Source: Saprospiraceae bacterium (GTDB lineage: Bacteria > Bacteroidota > Bacteroidia > Chitinophagales > Saprospiraceae). From it: a stretch of 29,131 nucleotides of DNA. The stretch covers positions 1 through 29,131 of the forward strand of contig JADJGA010000007.1 in assembly GCA_016708265.1 (NCBI GenBank), given 5' to 3'. Below the pieces are notes generated by a model. It was not told where the DNA came from. It did not search any database and saw only the letters and a program-made list of their open reading frames with translations. The translations under genes were made by a program, and so were the position numbers. Of the stretch, positions 18,762-28,714 are shown one piece after another. Each line of letters begins with the position of its first letter. The stretch's first letter is position 1.

Positions 18762-19515
18762 TTATAACAGCATGGAGCGAACTTGCTTGTACTCATTCGA
18801 GTTTGCTCCATATTTTGATTTTATGTAAAATTTAATTCTATCACCTCTGTCTTTTAATTCATCGTATTGTTCTTTTCTCAAATGCTTTATGTTGGTGAGT
18901 TTTGTTTTTTTCTCGGCAACTCTATCATTAAGAGATTTGATATATGACAGATATGTCTGGAGATTTTCCAGTTTCAATTCATCAATACCAGGTTGATAAG
19001 AATTAAAACCTGCGATCATAGTAACAAAATCTGATAAATTCTTAGCCATAGAACCAAAGGTTTTTTCAGCATGGTTCACAGGCTTTTTCTGTACAGTTTC
19101 AACTGGCTCTCCTGCATTTTCTTCTGCATTTTCTTTTTCAGAAGGAACTAAATCAGGTGCATTGGATACTTTATTGAATTGCATTCTGTTATGTATCCGT
19201 TTCAACACTTTAACTTCCTGTGATTTTTTCCCATACTGTGATATGACAGCATTCTTCATAGATAAAAACTTTTTTATCCAGGGAATCATCATTTAGAAAA
19301 AACACTTTTTGTCTTTCATCAACTAAAAAACTGTACTCCTTTAGCAAATTTGTCTCTGCACCATTAGTATCAACAATCTGATCCAGGTGTGTCAAGAATC
19401 CAGTAATACTTTCTTGTGTACGAGAGGGATTGTAATCGACCATCTCTTTAATTGCTGCCAGCATATCCTGGCCATTTCTTAGCCTGCTGGCATAGGAATA
19501 ATTACCCGTTTTCAT
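18762..19515 (-). pseudogene. Uncharacterised duplicated helical protein (frameshifted)
   Basis: The pieces 19515-19210 and 19280-18762 join into one protein of about 250 residues if one A is removed from the A6 run at about 19278 (giving SLDKKFLSMKNAVISQYGKK). It has no signal peptide or membrane segment and is predicted mainly helical. Two halves of about 90 residues resemble each other: each has a YNP or YQP turn after the first helix (VDYNPSRTQESI; FNSYQPGIDELKLE), a middle helix with VDERQK or VAEKKTK, and an end with a K-x-YG-K/A-x-S/N motif (ISQYGKKSQEVKVL; IKSKYGANSNEYKQV). A linker rich in Glu, Ala and Pro lies between them. Similar two-halved proteins occur in Bacteroidota genomes without known function. 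It ends at a strong terminator and stands alone, after a possible small ORF that overlaps its start. Confidence 0.65.
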
Positions 19516-19639
19516 AGTTAAAATTTTTTGTTATAAAATATGTTTCAAAATTTGCCGGTGATTGCACCGGACTTTCTTCCGTCTTTACGAATACACCATC
19601 ATATAGAGGTATTTTTCGTTTTTTTAATAATAATCTCAT
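19502..19639 (-). CDS. Possible 45-residue small ORF overlapping the next gene
   Basis: An ATG at 19639 opens a frame for 45 residues, MRLLLKKRKIPLYDGVFVKT followed by a Pro/Ser-rich middle and NFNYENG, ending at 19502. The stop overlaps the start of the helical protein gene (ATG at 19515) by 14 bases, the geometry of translational coupling. A perfect hairpin (CCGGTG-attg-CACCGG, 19555-19570) sits inside it. It has no recognisable family, and a chance ORF cannot be excluded. TATATTTG on the minus strand at 19674-19681 could be its -7 element. Confidence 0.3.
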   Translation of the reverse strand: MRLLLKKRKIPLYDGVFVKTEESPVQSPANFETYFITKNFNYENG

Positions 19640-19681
19640 TTCACTAAATTTATTAATGTTAAAAAATACAATGCAAATATA

Positions 19682-20786
19682 ATAGTTAAAAATTCTATAT
19701 AATCCATTAATTATCCTGATATTTTGATCATTTCGATAGAATTATTTTTTTTCTATGCTATAATCTTTAATTGATTTTAATTAAGAACAGAATAAATCAG
19801 ACTTTTTGACTAATTTTTGATTTTTTGCCCTCCGGAAATTGCAGTTTGGATGTATCAAAATTTCAGGTTTTTCACTTAAAATTGATAACAACCAGGTAAA
19901 AACATAAGATTTTACTCCGCAAACTACAATGCACAAAACTTGAACTCCACATTTCACAACTCAAACTGCCAATCCTTCAAAAAATTCAGGCTTTCCATAA
20001 TAAGTAATGACCAATTAAAAAAACTAAATATTTGATCCCACAATTTCAAAGTAAGATTCTTAATCTCAACAACTGATCACAATATCTGAACAAACGATAT
20101 TACTTTTTCAATCAGGCATCCAACATTATAAAAACTTAATCCAAAAGATCCATCTATCAATCCTACAACTAAAACAGCTAACCCTACATTTTCGGGAAGT
20201 CATCTCATACTTAAAAGCTATTTACAATAAATCAGGATGCTAAATTAAAGTATAAACTCACCCGGCAGATAATTGATATCGCATTCAAAATGGCTATCAG
20301 ATATTAAACATTTTTAAAACACTGATTTGATTCTTTAACCGATGCAAAGCAATGATAAAAATTACCATCACACAAGGACATAAATTGAAAAACTTGTTTT
20401 GCTAATGTATTACTTATCTGACTATTATATATATTTGATTCATTATATACTATATATTTAAATTTATAATTATCTCATTATCATATATTATAGCATGTCG
20501 TTTTTTGGGCAAAAGTTTGGTCGTATTTGCGACGTAAATACCTGAATATTTTTTTAATAATTGTGTAATTGAATAAATAAGCAAAATCTGAATGATATGC
20601 AATTTCCAGTTTTAATTATGATAATGAATTACAATTCCATGCCTTATAAATTTGTGAATCATAAAATTAATCTAATTGACAAAAATTAAAATTATTTTAT
20701 TTACTAAAACGACTTAATTGATCCGCAACTATGATCAATAATGCGCAAAAAAAGACACCAAACATTATTAATGAGAAATAAACCTA
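19682..20786. other. AT-rich non-coding region with C-over-G strand skew
   Basis: About 1.1 kb with no open frame of coding character on either strand. Between about 19905 and 20350 the plus strand has few G (about 3-6 per 60 bases) and two to four times as many C. The section at 20400-20500 is nearly all A and T. On the minus strand the skewed part has long stretches between stops (for example LAVLVVGLIDGSFGLSF near 20190), which could be a decayed gene, but I recognise no family. Confidence 0.45.
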
Positions 20787-20913
20787 GCTTACGGAGAAAA
20801 TAATTATAGCTATGGAGAAAATAATTATACTTACGGAGAAAACAAACAAGGCTATGGAAAGATTGCACATGGCTGTGGAGAAAATACAAAAGGCTATGGA
20901 TAAAGGAAGAACG
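20787..20913 (+). repeat. Six-unit 21-nt tandem repeat
   Basis: Units start at 20787 (22 nt), 20809, 20830, 20851, 20872 and 20893 (21 nt each). They share a GCTATGGAGAAAATA-type core that degrades towards the right. From the ATG at 20812 one frame reads heptads: MEKIIIL, TEKTNKA, MERLHMA, VEKIQKA, MDKGRTA, an amphipathic helix pattern. Another frame reads YGENNYS, YGENNYT, YGENKQG but has no start codon. The ATG frame stays open to 21078 (88 residues) through hairpin-rich repeat DNA, so it may not be a real gene. Confidence 0.75.
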
Positions 20914-21078
20914 GCAGCCCGCAATTTGCCCTTAGAGCGTTGCACCCCTTTAGGGGATCAAGGGGCAGCATTGCCAACCACAATGCTCCTTTTTTTTGCC
21001 AAGCAGCCTTCTAACTTTCCTGACGCTGAAGGTCAGGACAAGACTAAAGGAAGAACCGCAACCCACATTTTACCCTAA
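20901..21078 (+). repeat. 34-nt direct repeat flanking a hairpin
   Basis: TAAAGGAAGAAC begins both copies, 20901-20934 and 21045-21078, with 28 of 34 positions identical. Between them is CCCC-TTTA-GGGG (20945-20956) and a T8 run at about 20989. The flanking words (GAACGGCAGCCC, CCCCTTTAG) recur at 23579-23615, which suggests a dispersed element. Confidence 0.6.
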
Positions 21079-21202
21079 TTGAGTTGAACCCTTTTTATGA
21101 TCACTGGCAGCTGTGGCAATATACTTTGCTGTCTCCCCCCTTCCTGGTAAAAAGTTCATAAAGTAAAAAGTTTTAATAGTTCGACCTATACGGGCAAGAT
21201 TT

Positions 21203-22576
21203 TCACTTTCCCGCTATCCACGCATCGATCTGAGATATAGAATTAGGCCTTAATATTATTTTTTTGTTTTTATCGAGTAAAAATAAAGTAGGTGTGGCAA
21301 ATATATGGTAATCTTTCACAGAACTGGTTTCCCATTTCTTATAATCACAGATGCTAAAGAAAGGAAATGATTTAACAAAATTTTTAAATTGTGCCGGTTC
21401 TGTATCGAGAGAGATAAATATCACTTCAACACCTGCAGATTTCCATTTTTCATATAAAACAGGAATACGAGATAGTTCGTCAACGCATTTAGGGCACCAC
21501 CCGGCACCAAAAATGACTAGTTTGTAGTCCGATTTGATCTCCGACAAGTACCTGTATGTTTGATCATTCAATCCTGCTTTTAAAACATCTCCCTCGAAAT
21601 TGATATCAGGAGCTATATTTCCTGTTTTCATAGCCCTATAACTTTCAAGCTGGGCAGCAAGGTTTTGGTCAATAGTGCAACTTCCGTGATTCAAAACTTT
21701 CAACGCAAGATATTCTGAAGATGCAAAAAGGCTGTGACGCTCCAGCAATCCGAAAAGATAATCAGTTATTTCATTCAGTTTTTGCTCATCATTTACCAGT
21801 TTTTCCATCATAAGATCTATTGAAGCATTCATTTCTTTGAAAACCGAATCAAGGGGCTTGCCACTATTTTCTATCAACCAGAAATGACCTTCAATAGCTT
21901 CGCGCAGCATTCCGCTTTTATAAAGCCTTTTATCTGAGTAGTCCAAATCTCTTAATGCGCTTATGGTTGCAGGGATTTCTTCCGGACGATATTGAGCTAT
22001 TGTCGAAACTGAACGAACAAGCTTGCGAACCGGTAAATACCATCCCACATAAAAATCAGGATCAAGATTTTCCAAAAACATCCTGTCCTCATCTTTAATC
22101 CGATGTTTTTCCGACTCAAATGCATTTTTTGGTTTTGTATGAATAGTAAAAAGAGAATCTGAACTATACATTTTTTCTAGAAAATCCCATGCACTCAGTG
22201 CTTGTTCTCTTTTTGGATGTTCAACGGCATATTGCCCGAAAATAATGTTCTGTTTGCCAGAAGCTAACCTTACATTTTGTGGTAAGGATAAGTTTGCTCC
22301 TTCAAGGTTTAAATTTTCTTTTGCTGCAAGAATCACAAAAAATGGTTTGTTGTCTTCTGCTGCAATGTATCCCATACCGTGATCTTTTTTTCCAAAAGTA
22401 AGATGAAATACTCCATTTTCATCAGCCTTAACGCTGTCAATAGTATAAGTTCTGAAACCTTCAAAGCCGGTGAGTTTTATCTGCTGTTTGGCAAGAGCAG
22501 GAAAAGAACCTGTAATAGTTTGAGCATTAATAAAACTGAAACTAAAAACAAGGAAAATAATCAGGAAATATTTCAT
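21203..22576 (-). CDS. Thioredoxin-fold envelope oxidoreductase (DUF4369-like plus TlpA-like)
   Basis: An intact 457-residue exported protein. Residues 1-18 form a signal peptide (FLIIFLVFSFSFINA). About 20-115 is a beta-rich region of the DUF4369 type (ITGSFPALAKQQIKLTGFEG). About 120-320 is an all-helical middle typical of long Bacteroidota TlpA-like proteins. The C-terminal thioredoxin domain (about 330-457) has the active Cys361-Pro-Lys-Cys364 in FGAGWCPKC and the cis-Pro at about residue 429 in ATPTLFLLD. Such proteins act as periplasmic thiol-disulfide reductases, for instance in cytochrome c maturation, but the partner is not visible here. The gene stands alone. A short array with AAAAAGTT units lies just beyond its stop. 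It is unbroken, unlike most of its neighbours. Confidence 0.9.
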   Translation of the reverse strand: MKYFLIIFLVFSFSFINAQTITGSFPALAKQQIKLTGFEGFRTYTIDSVKADENGVFHLTFGKKDHGMGYIAAEDNKPFFVILAAKENLNLEGANLSLPQNVRLASGKQNIIFGQYAVEHPKREQALSAWDFLEKMYSSDSLFTIHTKPKNAFESEKHRIKDEDRMFLENLDPDFYVGWYLPVRKLVRSVSTIAQYRPEEIPATISALRDLDYSDKRLYKSGMLREAIEGHFWLIENSGKPLDSVFKEMNASIDLMMEKLVNDEQKLNEITDYLFGLLERHSLFASSEYLALKVLNHGSCTIDQNLAAQLESYRAMKTGNIAPDINFEGDVLKAGLNDQTYRYLSEIKSDYKLVIFGAGWCPKCVDELSRIPVLYEKWKSAGVEVIFISLDTEPAQFKNFVKSFPFFSICDYKKWETSSVKDYHIFATPTLFLLDKNKKIILRPNSISQIDAWIAGK

Positions 22577-23028
22577 TTATTGTGTTTTATTTTTTTGATA
22601 ATGTTCTAATTTTATGATTTCTTTTTCTGCTCAAATGACGCTGCCTTCTGAAAGATTTCCCGTTATTCCAGGACATCCCATTGAGGAAAACAGATTCCTC
22701 ATTTTTACCCTTAGAGATGCACTCCTTTGAGAAAGATCAAGTCGCTCGAAATGACTGCCAATCATCTTTGAGGGCGGATCGCTGCCTGCTTTTTAATAAT
22801 ACCTGGCGAATTGTCATTCTGCCCGGTAGGAATCTTTCCCTTTTAACCAATACACCATGCCTTCCTTTCCTATAGGTAGAACCTCTTTTCTCTTGCCCTG
22901 GTGTATTCCTCTCCCATTCAGGGTTGGAGGCAACATTGCCTTAACCCTGATCCTTCTTCATTTGATCGTGACAAATCCATCAAGGAAGGAAGTAATCAGG
23001 TTTTCGCTTTTCGGATTGACAATCTTTT
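22577..23028. repeat. Intergenic region with GTCATT(T/C)CGA-type elements and a long hairpin
   Basis: No gene. Two copies of a dispersed element type are visible: GTCATTTCGAGCGACTTGAT on the minus strand (about 22737-22757) with GAGGAATCTG further on, and TTGTCATTCTGCCCGGTAGG at about 22814. A hairpin lies at 22919-22949: CAGGGTT-gg-AGGCAA-ca-TTGCCT-t-AACCCTG. The open frames here have no coding character. Confidence 0.55.
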
Positions 23029-23390
23029 TCAGGAAATGGGAGAAATCATTCCGCTTTCTTGCAACTCTTTGATTAAGTCATCTACTTGTTGGGTAAATGT
23101 TATTTTTTCCTTTACAAAGCCATATTCTGTTACTAAATCCTTCCATTCGGGATTCATTTTATTTATTAAATCTTTTTTCTTCTGCCATCCATCTTTCAGT
23201 CCCTTTTGCTTCATGACAATAAAATAAGTTGAATTTTAAATACAGGCTCAAGATTGTCTTGCCTCATGAGTTTTCCAGCAAATTGCTTTTTTTCGTTCAT
23301 ATAGTTCGCATATAAATCATTTGTGACACCAATATATAATGTTGTCTTATTTTTGTTTGTCATTATGTAGACAAATCCTGTTTTGTTCAT
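23029..23390 (-). pseudogene. GIY-YIG nuclease-family protein remnant
   Basis: An ATG at 23390 opens a 59-residue frame with FVYIMTNKNKTTLYIGVTND, the GIY-YIG motif region of the small UPF0213/YhbQ-like family, and stops at 23211. The next frame, 23214-23029, carries the family's C-terminal text KDGWQKKKDLINKMNPEWKD. The middle (about 23300-23230), which should hold the RxxEH helix and conserved FTKKYN part, is corrupted (YANYMNEKKQFAGKLMRQ). Family length is about 80-110 residues. The catalytic Arg and Glu are not recognisable, so it is probably inactive even if the frames were joined. It sits inside repeat-rich intergenic DNA, a common location for these genes in Bacteroidota. Confidence 0.7.
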
Positions 23391-23857
23391 TTTTATTTTC
23401 TTACAATGTAAAATTTCTTTTTACCAATTCGCAGCATTGGGATTTCTCCCTATGGTTGAAAAACCTCCCCAATTTTGAAAAAAGATTTCTCGCTTCAATA
23501 AATTGATTTTACCCAATTGAGGAAAAAGACTCTAAAGGATGACATACCTCCAATGAATATATTCCTGAGCTTGAAATGACCCCTTTAGAGGGGTCGAAGA
23601 ACGGCTGCCACCCTTTTTCGAACAAGTTGGTCTGACTGAAATGAGAAATCTTCCTACACTCAATGCCCATTCATTCCAAAAGCCCTTTCACCCGTTTGGA
23701 CAATCCGCCAATCGGAAGGAATCTCTTCTTCTGCCTCCTTCCCTGTCATTCCGAAGAAGAAGAAAAAATCGCCCGCCAAAGGCGGTATTCAAAAATTTCC
23801 TTCCTGTTTCCCCGTTGAATTTAGCAAAGGATCGGGGCAACGGGGCAGAGTTCAAAT
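23391..23857. repeat. Intergenic repeats and GC-rich hairpins
   Basis: No gene. Further pieces of the same element type: GGGATTTCTCCCTATGG at about 23440, CTTGAAATGACCCCTTTAGA at about 23570, and CCCTGTCATTCCGAAGAAG at about 23742. Hairpins: CCCCT-TTAG-AGGGG at about 23580, CCGCC-AAA-GGCGG at 23773-23785, and CCCCGTTG/CAACGGGG at 23810-23845 with a 20-nt loop. Confidence 0.5.
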
Positions 23858-23976
23858 TCAATTGATATCAAGTGTCAACCCTTCGCTTTCAGTGTCAATC
23901 CCGTAGGACATTCTTCCAACGAACAGCATTCTTAAGGCAACGATAGCGCAACGTTGAGCATGGTGTCCCTGCTGAT

Positions 23977-26900
23977 TCATAAAAGCATTATTATAACCAA
24001 GTTAATTGCCCATGCTTTTATATCTACAACGCTACTACTCCAGTAATAGCCGCTCGAACCCTCACCAAGCACTAAGCCTGCTAAGTAGTTCCTGAGCCCT
24101 GCTATTGTCAACTTTAGCGGTGAAGCAAAAGCCCCATCAGCATTGTTGGTATTCCAGCTCATACGCTCCAACTCCCATTCTGTATATGTTGGAAGTCGGT
24201 ATCCATCAGGACAAGGATTGTTGGTACTATTGACTCCTTGCCAAAGATTATTGTTCTGGGGAGATCTCCAGTCATAAGGATAGTTTTGTACGGTTATAAA
24301 ATTACCATGCCCGGGTACATCTGAGATACTCAATGTACTCGTTGTTGGTGAAGTTTTCTCCTGATGTCCGTCATCTAATCTACCCCACTGGAACAAATCA
24401 CCATAAGCATCTTCATCGGTACTGCTGGTAGCTACCTGTGTGGCACCGAGATTGCGGTCGAGCCAGCATCTATTGTTGGCAGAAGTTACTGTTCCATAGG
24501 TGACACTACTTCCATTGTAGGTGAAAGTTACTGTGCCACATCCGGAGGCACATGCAGAAGTGGTTTGCGATAATTGGAGCACTGAAGAGTTACCACAACC
24601 ATTGTAAGCCCAAACATAGAGAGTATAGGCGGTGTTACATGTCAGCCCTGTCTGTGTGTAGGTCGTGGATGTTCCGTTGTCTATGGCTGTAGCGTAGTTA
24701 TTGACCGTGTTATACTTATAGCCTGTAGCTCCTGCGGCTGTGTTCCAGTTCCATACGATCTGGGTCTGTGACGGAACATGAGTGCCAGCTATTGGTGTCG
24801 CAGGAACTGACTGGGTGTTTACTGCTAATGAATTTGTAGTGCCGTTACCGCAGTCATTTGAAGGAGTAACTGTTATATTGCCGGATGATGTACCTGCAGT
24901 AGCTGTGATGCTGTTACTGCCTTGACCTGCTGTAATTGTCCAGCCTGATGGTACTGACCATGTGTAGGTAACTCCTGATACATTAGTTACAGTGTAAATT
25001 AATCCTGTAGTTCCTTGACAGGGGTTGTTGTTTCCGCTTATACCTGAAGGTTGGGCAGGGACGGTATGCGTGGTAACTGCATAAGAATTTGCAGTGCCGT
25101 TGCCGCAGGTGTTGGATGGGGTAACGGTAATATTGCCCGATGATGACCCGGCAGTTACAGTGATGCTGTTCGTACCCTGACCCGTTGTAATAGACCAGCC
25201 AGATGGTACAGTCCAGGTGTATGTTACTCCGGCAACGTTGTAACCGAGTAATTCAGTCCGGTTGCACCCTGGCATGGGTTGTTATTCCCGGTTATAGCTG
25301 AGGGTTGTGCCGGGACTGTTTGGGTTGTTACTGCTAATGAATTTGCAGTGCCATTGCCGCAGGTATTCGAAGGAGTCACCGTGATATTGCCCGATGCAGT
25401 ACCGGCAGTTACAGTGATACTATTTGTGTTTTGTCCTGCTGTGATCGTCCATCCTGTTGGAACCGTCCAGAAATATGTGACACCTGAAACATCGGTTACT
25501 GAATAGCTTAATCCGGTAGTGCCCTGACAGGGATTATTGTTTCCAGTTATAGCTGAAGGCTGTGCAGGAATTAATTGCACTATAACTGCTAATGTCTGAG
25601 CAGGGCCTTCTCCACATTCATTGAAAGGTATTACAGTTATGTTGCCTGATGCTGTGCCTGCTGTCACAGTTATAGTATTTTCTTCTGTTCCCGATGTTAT
25701 AATCCAATCACCAGGAACATCCCAACTAAATATCACACCCGGGACATCGGTAACAGAATAAACTAATCCTGTTGTGCCCTGACAAGGGTTAGTACTTCCG
25801 GTTATAGTAGATGGCTGTTCAGGGACGGTTTGGGTTGTAACTGCTAATGAATTTGCAGTGCCATCACCGCAGTCGTTAGATAAAATGACAATTATATTTC
25901 CTGATGATGTACCGACAATAACTGTGATACTGCTTGTGTTTTGTCCGGCAGTGATCGTCCAACCTGAAGGTACTGTCCAGGTATATACCACATAAGATTC
26001 TTCATATACTGAATAAATAAGTCCGGTTGCACCCTGACATGGATTATCGTTGCCACTGATTGCAGAAGGCTGATCAGGGATGACTTGAGTCGAAACTGCC
26101 AGTGTGCGGGAAGGTCCGTTGCCACAATCATTTGAAGGTGTAACAGTGATATTACCCCAGTCAAATCCAGCAGTGACTGTGATACTGTATGTACCTTGTC
26201 CTGAAGTGATAGTCCAGTCTGTCGGAACTGCCCAGAGGTATGTTACACCCGGAACATTCGTTACTGAATAAACGAGTCCTGTTGTTTCCTCGCATGGAGC
26301 ACTGTTTCCACTTATGGATGATGGTTGCGATGGTATTAATTTTGTCGTTATAGCCAGTGTTCTTGATGTACCATAACCGCAATCACCCACGGGAATAACA
26401 CTAATATTTCCGGATGTTGTTCCAGCCGTAACTGCGATACTATTGGTAAGGTGTCCTGAAATTATAGTCCATCCTGTTGGAATCGTCCAACTATAGTAGT
26501 TAACATCGAGGTCGTTATCAACAGAATAAATTAGACCTATGGAGCCCTGGCACGGATTTGTGTTTCCACTTATTTCAGAAGGCTGGACCGGTGGATCTTT
26601 TATAGTCACCTCCAAGGTGCGGGCAGCACCATTTCCACATTCATTTGATGGAGTTACGCTTACAGTACCCGATGTTTCATCAGTGATAATGTAAATCGTA
26701 TTTGTATTTTGTCCTTCTGTAATTGTCCAACCTGTCGGAACAGTCCAGACATAGCTCACTCCCGGGAGTTCAGCAACTGAATATTCACCTTCACTCATAG
26801 CACATGGATTGTTGTCCCCGGTAATTTCCGAAGGCAGCGCAGGAACTATATGCGTAGTCACTGCTATTGAATTTGCTGGGCCATTGCCACAGTCGTTGGA

Positions 26901-28556
26901 AGGAGTAACAGTTATATTACCTGCTTCGGTTCCTGCTGTTACTGTGATACTGTTTGTTGCCTGTCCTGCAGTGATAGTCCATCCTGCAGGCACTGTCCAT
27001 GTGTAGATTAAACCTGCTACATTGATGACAGAATAAATAAGTCCTGTACTTCCCTGACATGGATTACTATTTCCGGTGATAGCCGATGGTTGCCCTGCTC
27101 CTCCTGTTTGGGTTGTTACTGCCAGTGAGCGGGATGCGCCATTACCACAGCCATTGTTTGGTGTAACTGTGATATTTCCCGATGCAGTGCCAACAGTCAC
27201 AGTGATGTTGTTTGTGTTTTGTCCGGCAGTGATAGTCCAGTCAGAAGGTACTGACCATAAGTAATTTATACCAAAAACATTCGTGACAGAATATATTTCG
27301 GAATTGCCCGGACATGGATTTTCTTTGCCGTTGATAGCTGATGGTTGCAAAGCTTCTGTTTGTGCTGTTACTGCATAAGAATTTGTAGGCCCATTCCCAC
27401 AGGTATTCGTAGGAATAACAGTTATATTGCCCGATGATGTGCCCGCAGTTACAGTGATGCTGTTTGTGTTTTGTCCGGCAGTGATAGTCCAGTCTGAAGG
27501 AACAGACCAGGTATAAGTTACTCCGGCTACATTATTAACAGAATAGATTACTCCTGTTGCACCCTGGCATGGATTATAAATACCGCTTATGGCTGATGGC
27601 TGGGCAGGGACTGTGTTGGTGGTCACAGTCAATGAATTTGCAGGGCCAGAGCCACAGTCATTTGAAGGAATAACGATGATATTGCCCGATGATGTGCCAA
27701 CAGTTACAGTGATGCTGTTTGTATTTTGTCCGGCAGTGATAGTCCAGTCTGAAGGCTGACCATGTATAGTACCTGATACATTGGATACCGAATAGCTTTC
27801 AGTTGCGCCTGTGCATGGATTACTATTTCCGCTTATTGCAGATGGCTGTGCTGGTTTAGCACAGAATGCAAATGTAATGGTCTGATCTCCGGTTGGAGAG
27901 GCATACACTGTATCATTTTCAAAACCTGTTTTATAGCCTATAAACTTTAGCTGGTCACCGGTAGCAAAATCCAGTTCTACTGAATTTCGATAGTCCAGTA
28001 GAGTATTCTCAATATCAGTATCATTGGATACATTTATTATTTCATCTTTGCCTGTTTTATCTGATGACCCACTTTTATTCATAAGAAGAAAAGCTGTATT
28101 TGACTTATCAGTCGAAACAAAATTACCTGAATAATGCCCTGTTGTGGTCTTTATATCGATCACATAAACTCCTGAAGGCACTCCTGACAATTGGAAATGC
28201 TGAATACCCTGCGACAGTTTATTGCTGTATTTATGTACCAGATTGCCATTGGTATTGAATACCTGGATTAATACTCTGCCCGGCTTCTGATTATCAAAAT
28301 CAAAATTGCACGTTTGATCCATAGGATTTGGATAAATCGTCAGTTTTTGGTGTTCACGGCCGGTTTCACGAACACTTGTACCTTTAAACTTCAGATGTAA
28401 AGTATCTGTACCAGGTAAACTAACACTTTTATTCTGAGTGATGTTTTGCACAGAAACGTTTTCGGGATTTCCGGCAAAAACTATTCTGTAATAATTTTGC
28501 CCAGCAAGACTGGTAAATGCAATGACGATTAATAAAAGTAAGAGTTTCGTTTTCAT
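23977..28556 (-). pseudogene. Giant secreted protein: N-terminal T9SS-like module, 12 PKD-like repeats, FISUMP end
   Basis: A cell-surface or secreted protein of about 1,550 residues, split once at about 25245 (one missing A; VTNVAGVTYTW when restored). Residues 1-19 are a signal peptide. About 70-150 is a Por-secretion-like module (LTIYPNPMDQTCNFDF, GVPSGVYVIDI). From about 235, twelve PKD-like units of about 85 residues follow. Then comes a fibronectin-III-like domain (VWNWNTAAGATGYKYNTVNN) and a C-terminal FISUMP domain (WLDRNLGATQVATSS, DLFQWGR, NPCPDGYRLPTYTEWE, GYYWSSS). The N-terminal position of the YPNP module, with FISUMP at the C-terminus, is usual for this Bacteroidota FISUMP family. 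The printed frame ends at 23977 as INLVIIMLL; one added T near 23999 gives INFGYNNAF and carries the protein to about 23895-23858. It probably mediates adhesion or carbohydrate binding; no catalytic residues are visible. Confidence 0.85.
24790..27860 (-). repeat. Twelve tandem PKD-like coding repeats, about 255 bp each
   Basis: Each unit begins QPSAI(S/T)GNxNPCQG, continues YSVxNVxGVxYxWxVP, then WTITAGQxTNSITVTAGT, SGNITVxPSNxCGNG and ends SLAVTTQTVPA. The two Cys in NPC and CGNG are kept in all units and may form a disulfide. Units 5, 6 and 9 are the most divergent; units 1-4, 8 and 10-12 are closest. The repeats also open long antisense frames on the plus strand (25279, 26809, 27076), which are not genes. 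Confidence 0.85.
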
Positions 28557-28590
28557 ATAAAGTGAGTTATTGTTAAGTTTTAAAGTTAAT

Positions 28591-28659
28591 ATCGAAGTTG
28601 AAACTTCGACGATCTCAGAAAGTTTATAAAGCTTACATCGAAGTTGAAACTTCGACGAT
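28591..28659. repeat. Pair of perfect palindromes upstream of the giant gene
   Basis: Two identical 23-nt copies of ATCGAAGTTGAAACTTCGAC with its GAT end, at 28591-28613 and 28637-28659 (46-bp spacing). The core TCGAAGTT-GA-AACTTCGA is a perfect 8-bp dyad. They lie 35 and 81 bases before the ATG at 28556. They could be an operator pair, or a dispersed palindromic element. Confidence 0.7.
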
Positions 28660-28714
28660 GAGCAAAAATTTCAGGTAAAAATATAAAATTTTTAAATACA
28701 TTAATACAATTATT

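Noticed and set aside
20787..20913. 21-nt tandem units as a possible CRISPR
   Set aside because: Units are contiguous and degenerate with no spacers, and no cas genes are nearby.
22857..23227. Plus-strand frames across the GIY-YIG region
   Set aside because: They overlap the better supported minus-strand GIY-YIG remnant and repeat DNA; no coding character.
25279..27264. Long plus-strand open frames (25279-25506, 26809-27006, 27076-27264)
   Set aside because: They are antisense shadows of the PKD-like repeats and recur at the repeat period.
24790..27860. Regular periodic repeats resembling an array
   Set aside because: The period is about 255 bp and the repeats are translated throughout as PKD-like domains; there are no short direct repeats with unique spacers, so it is not CRISPR.
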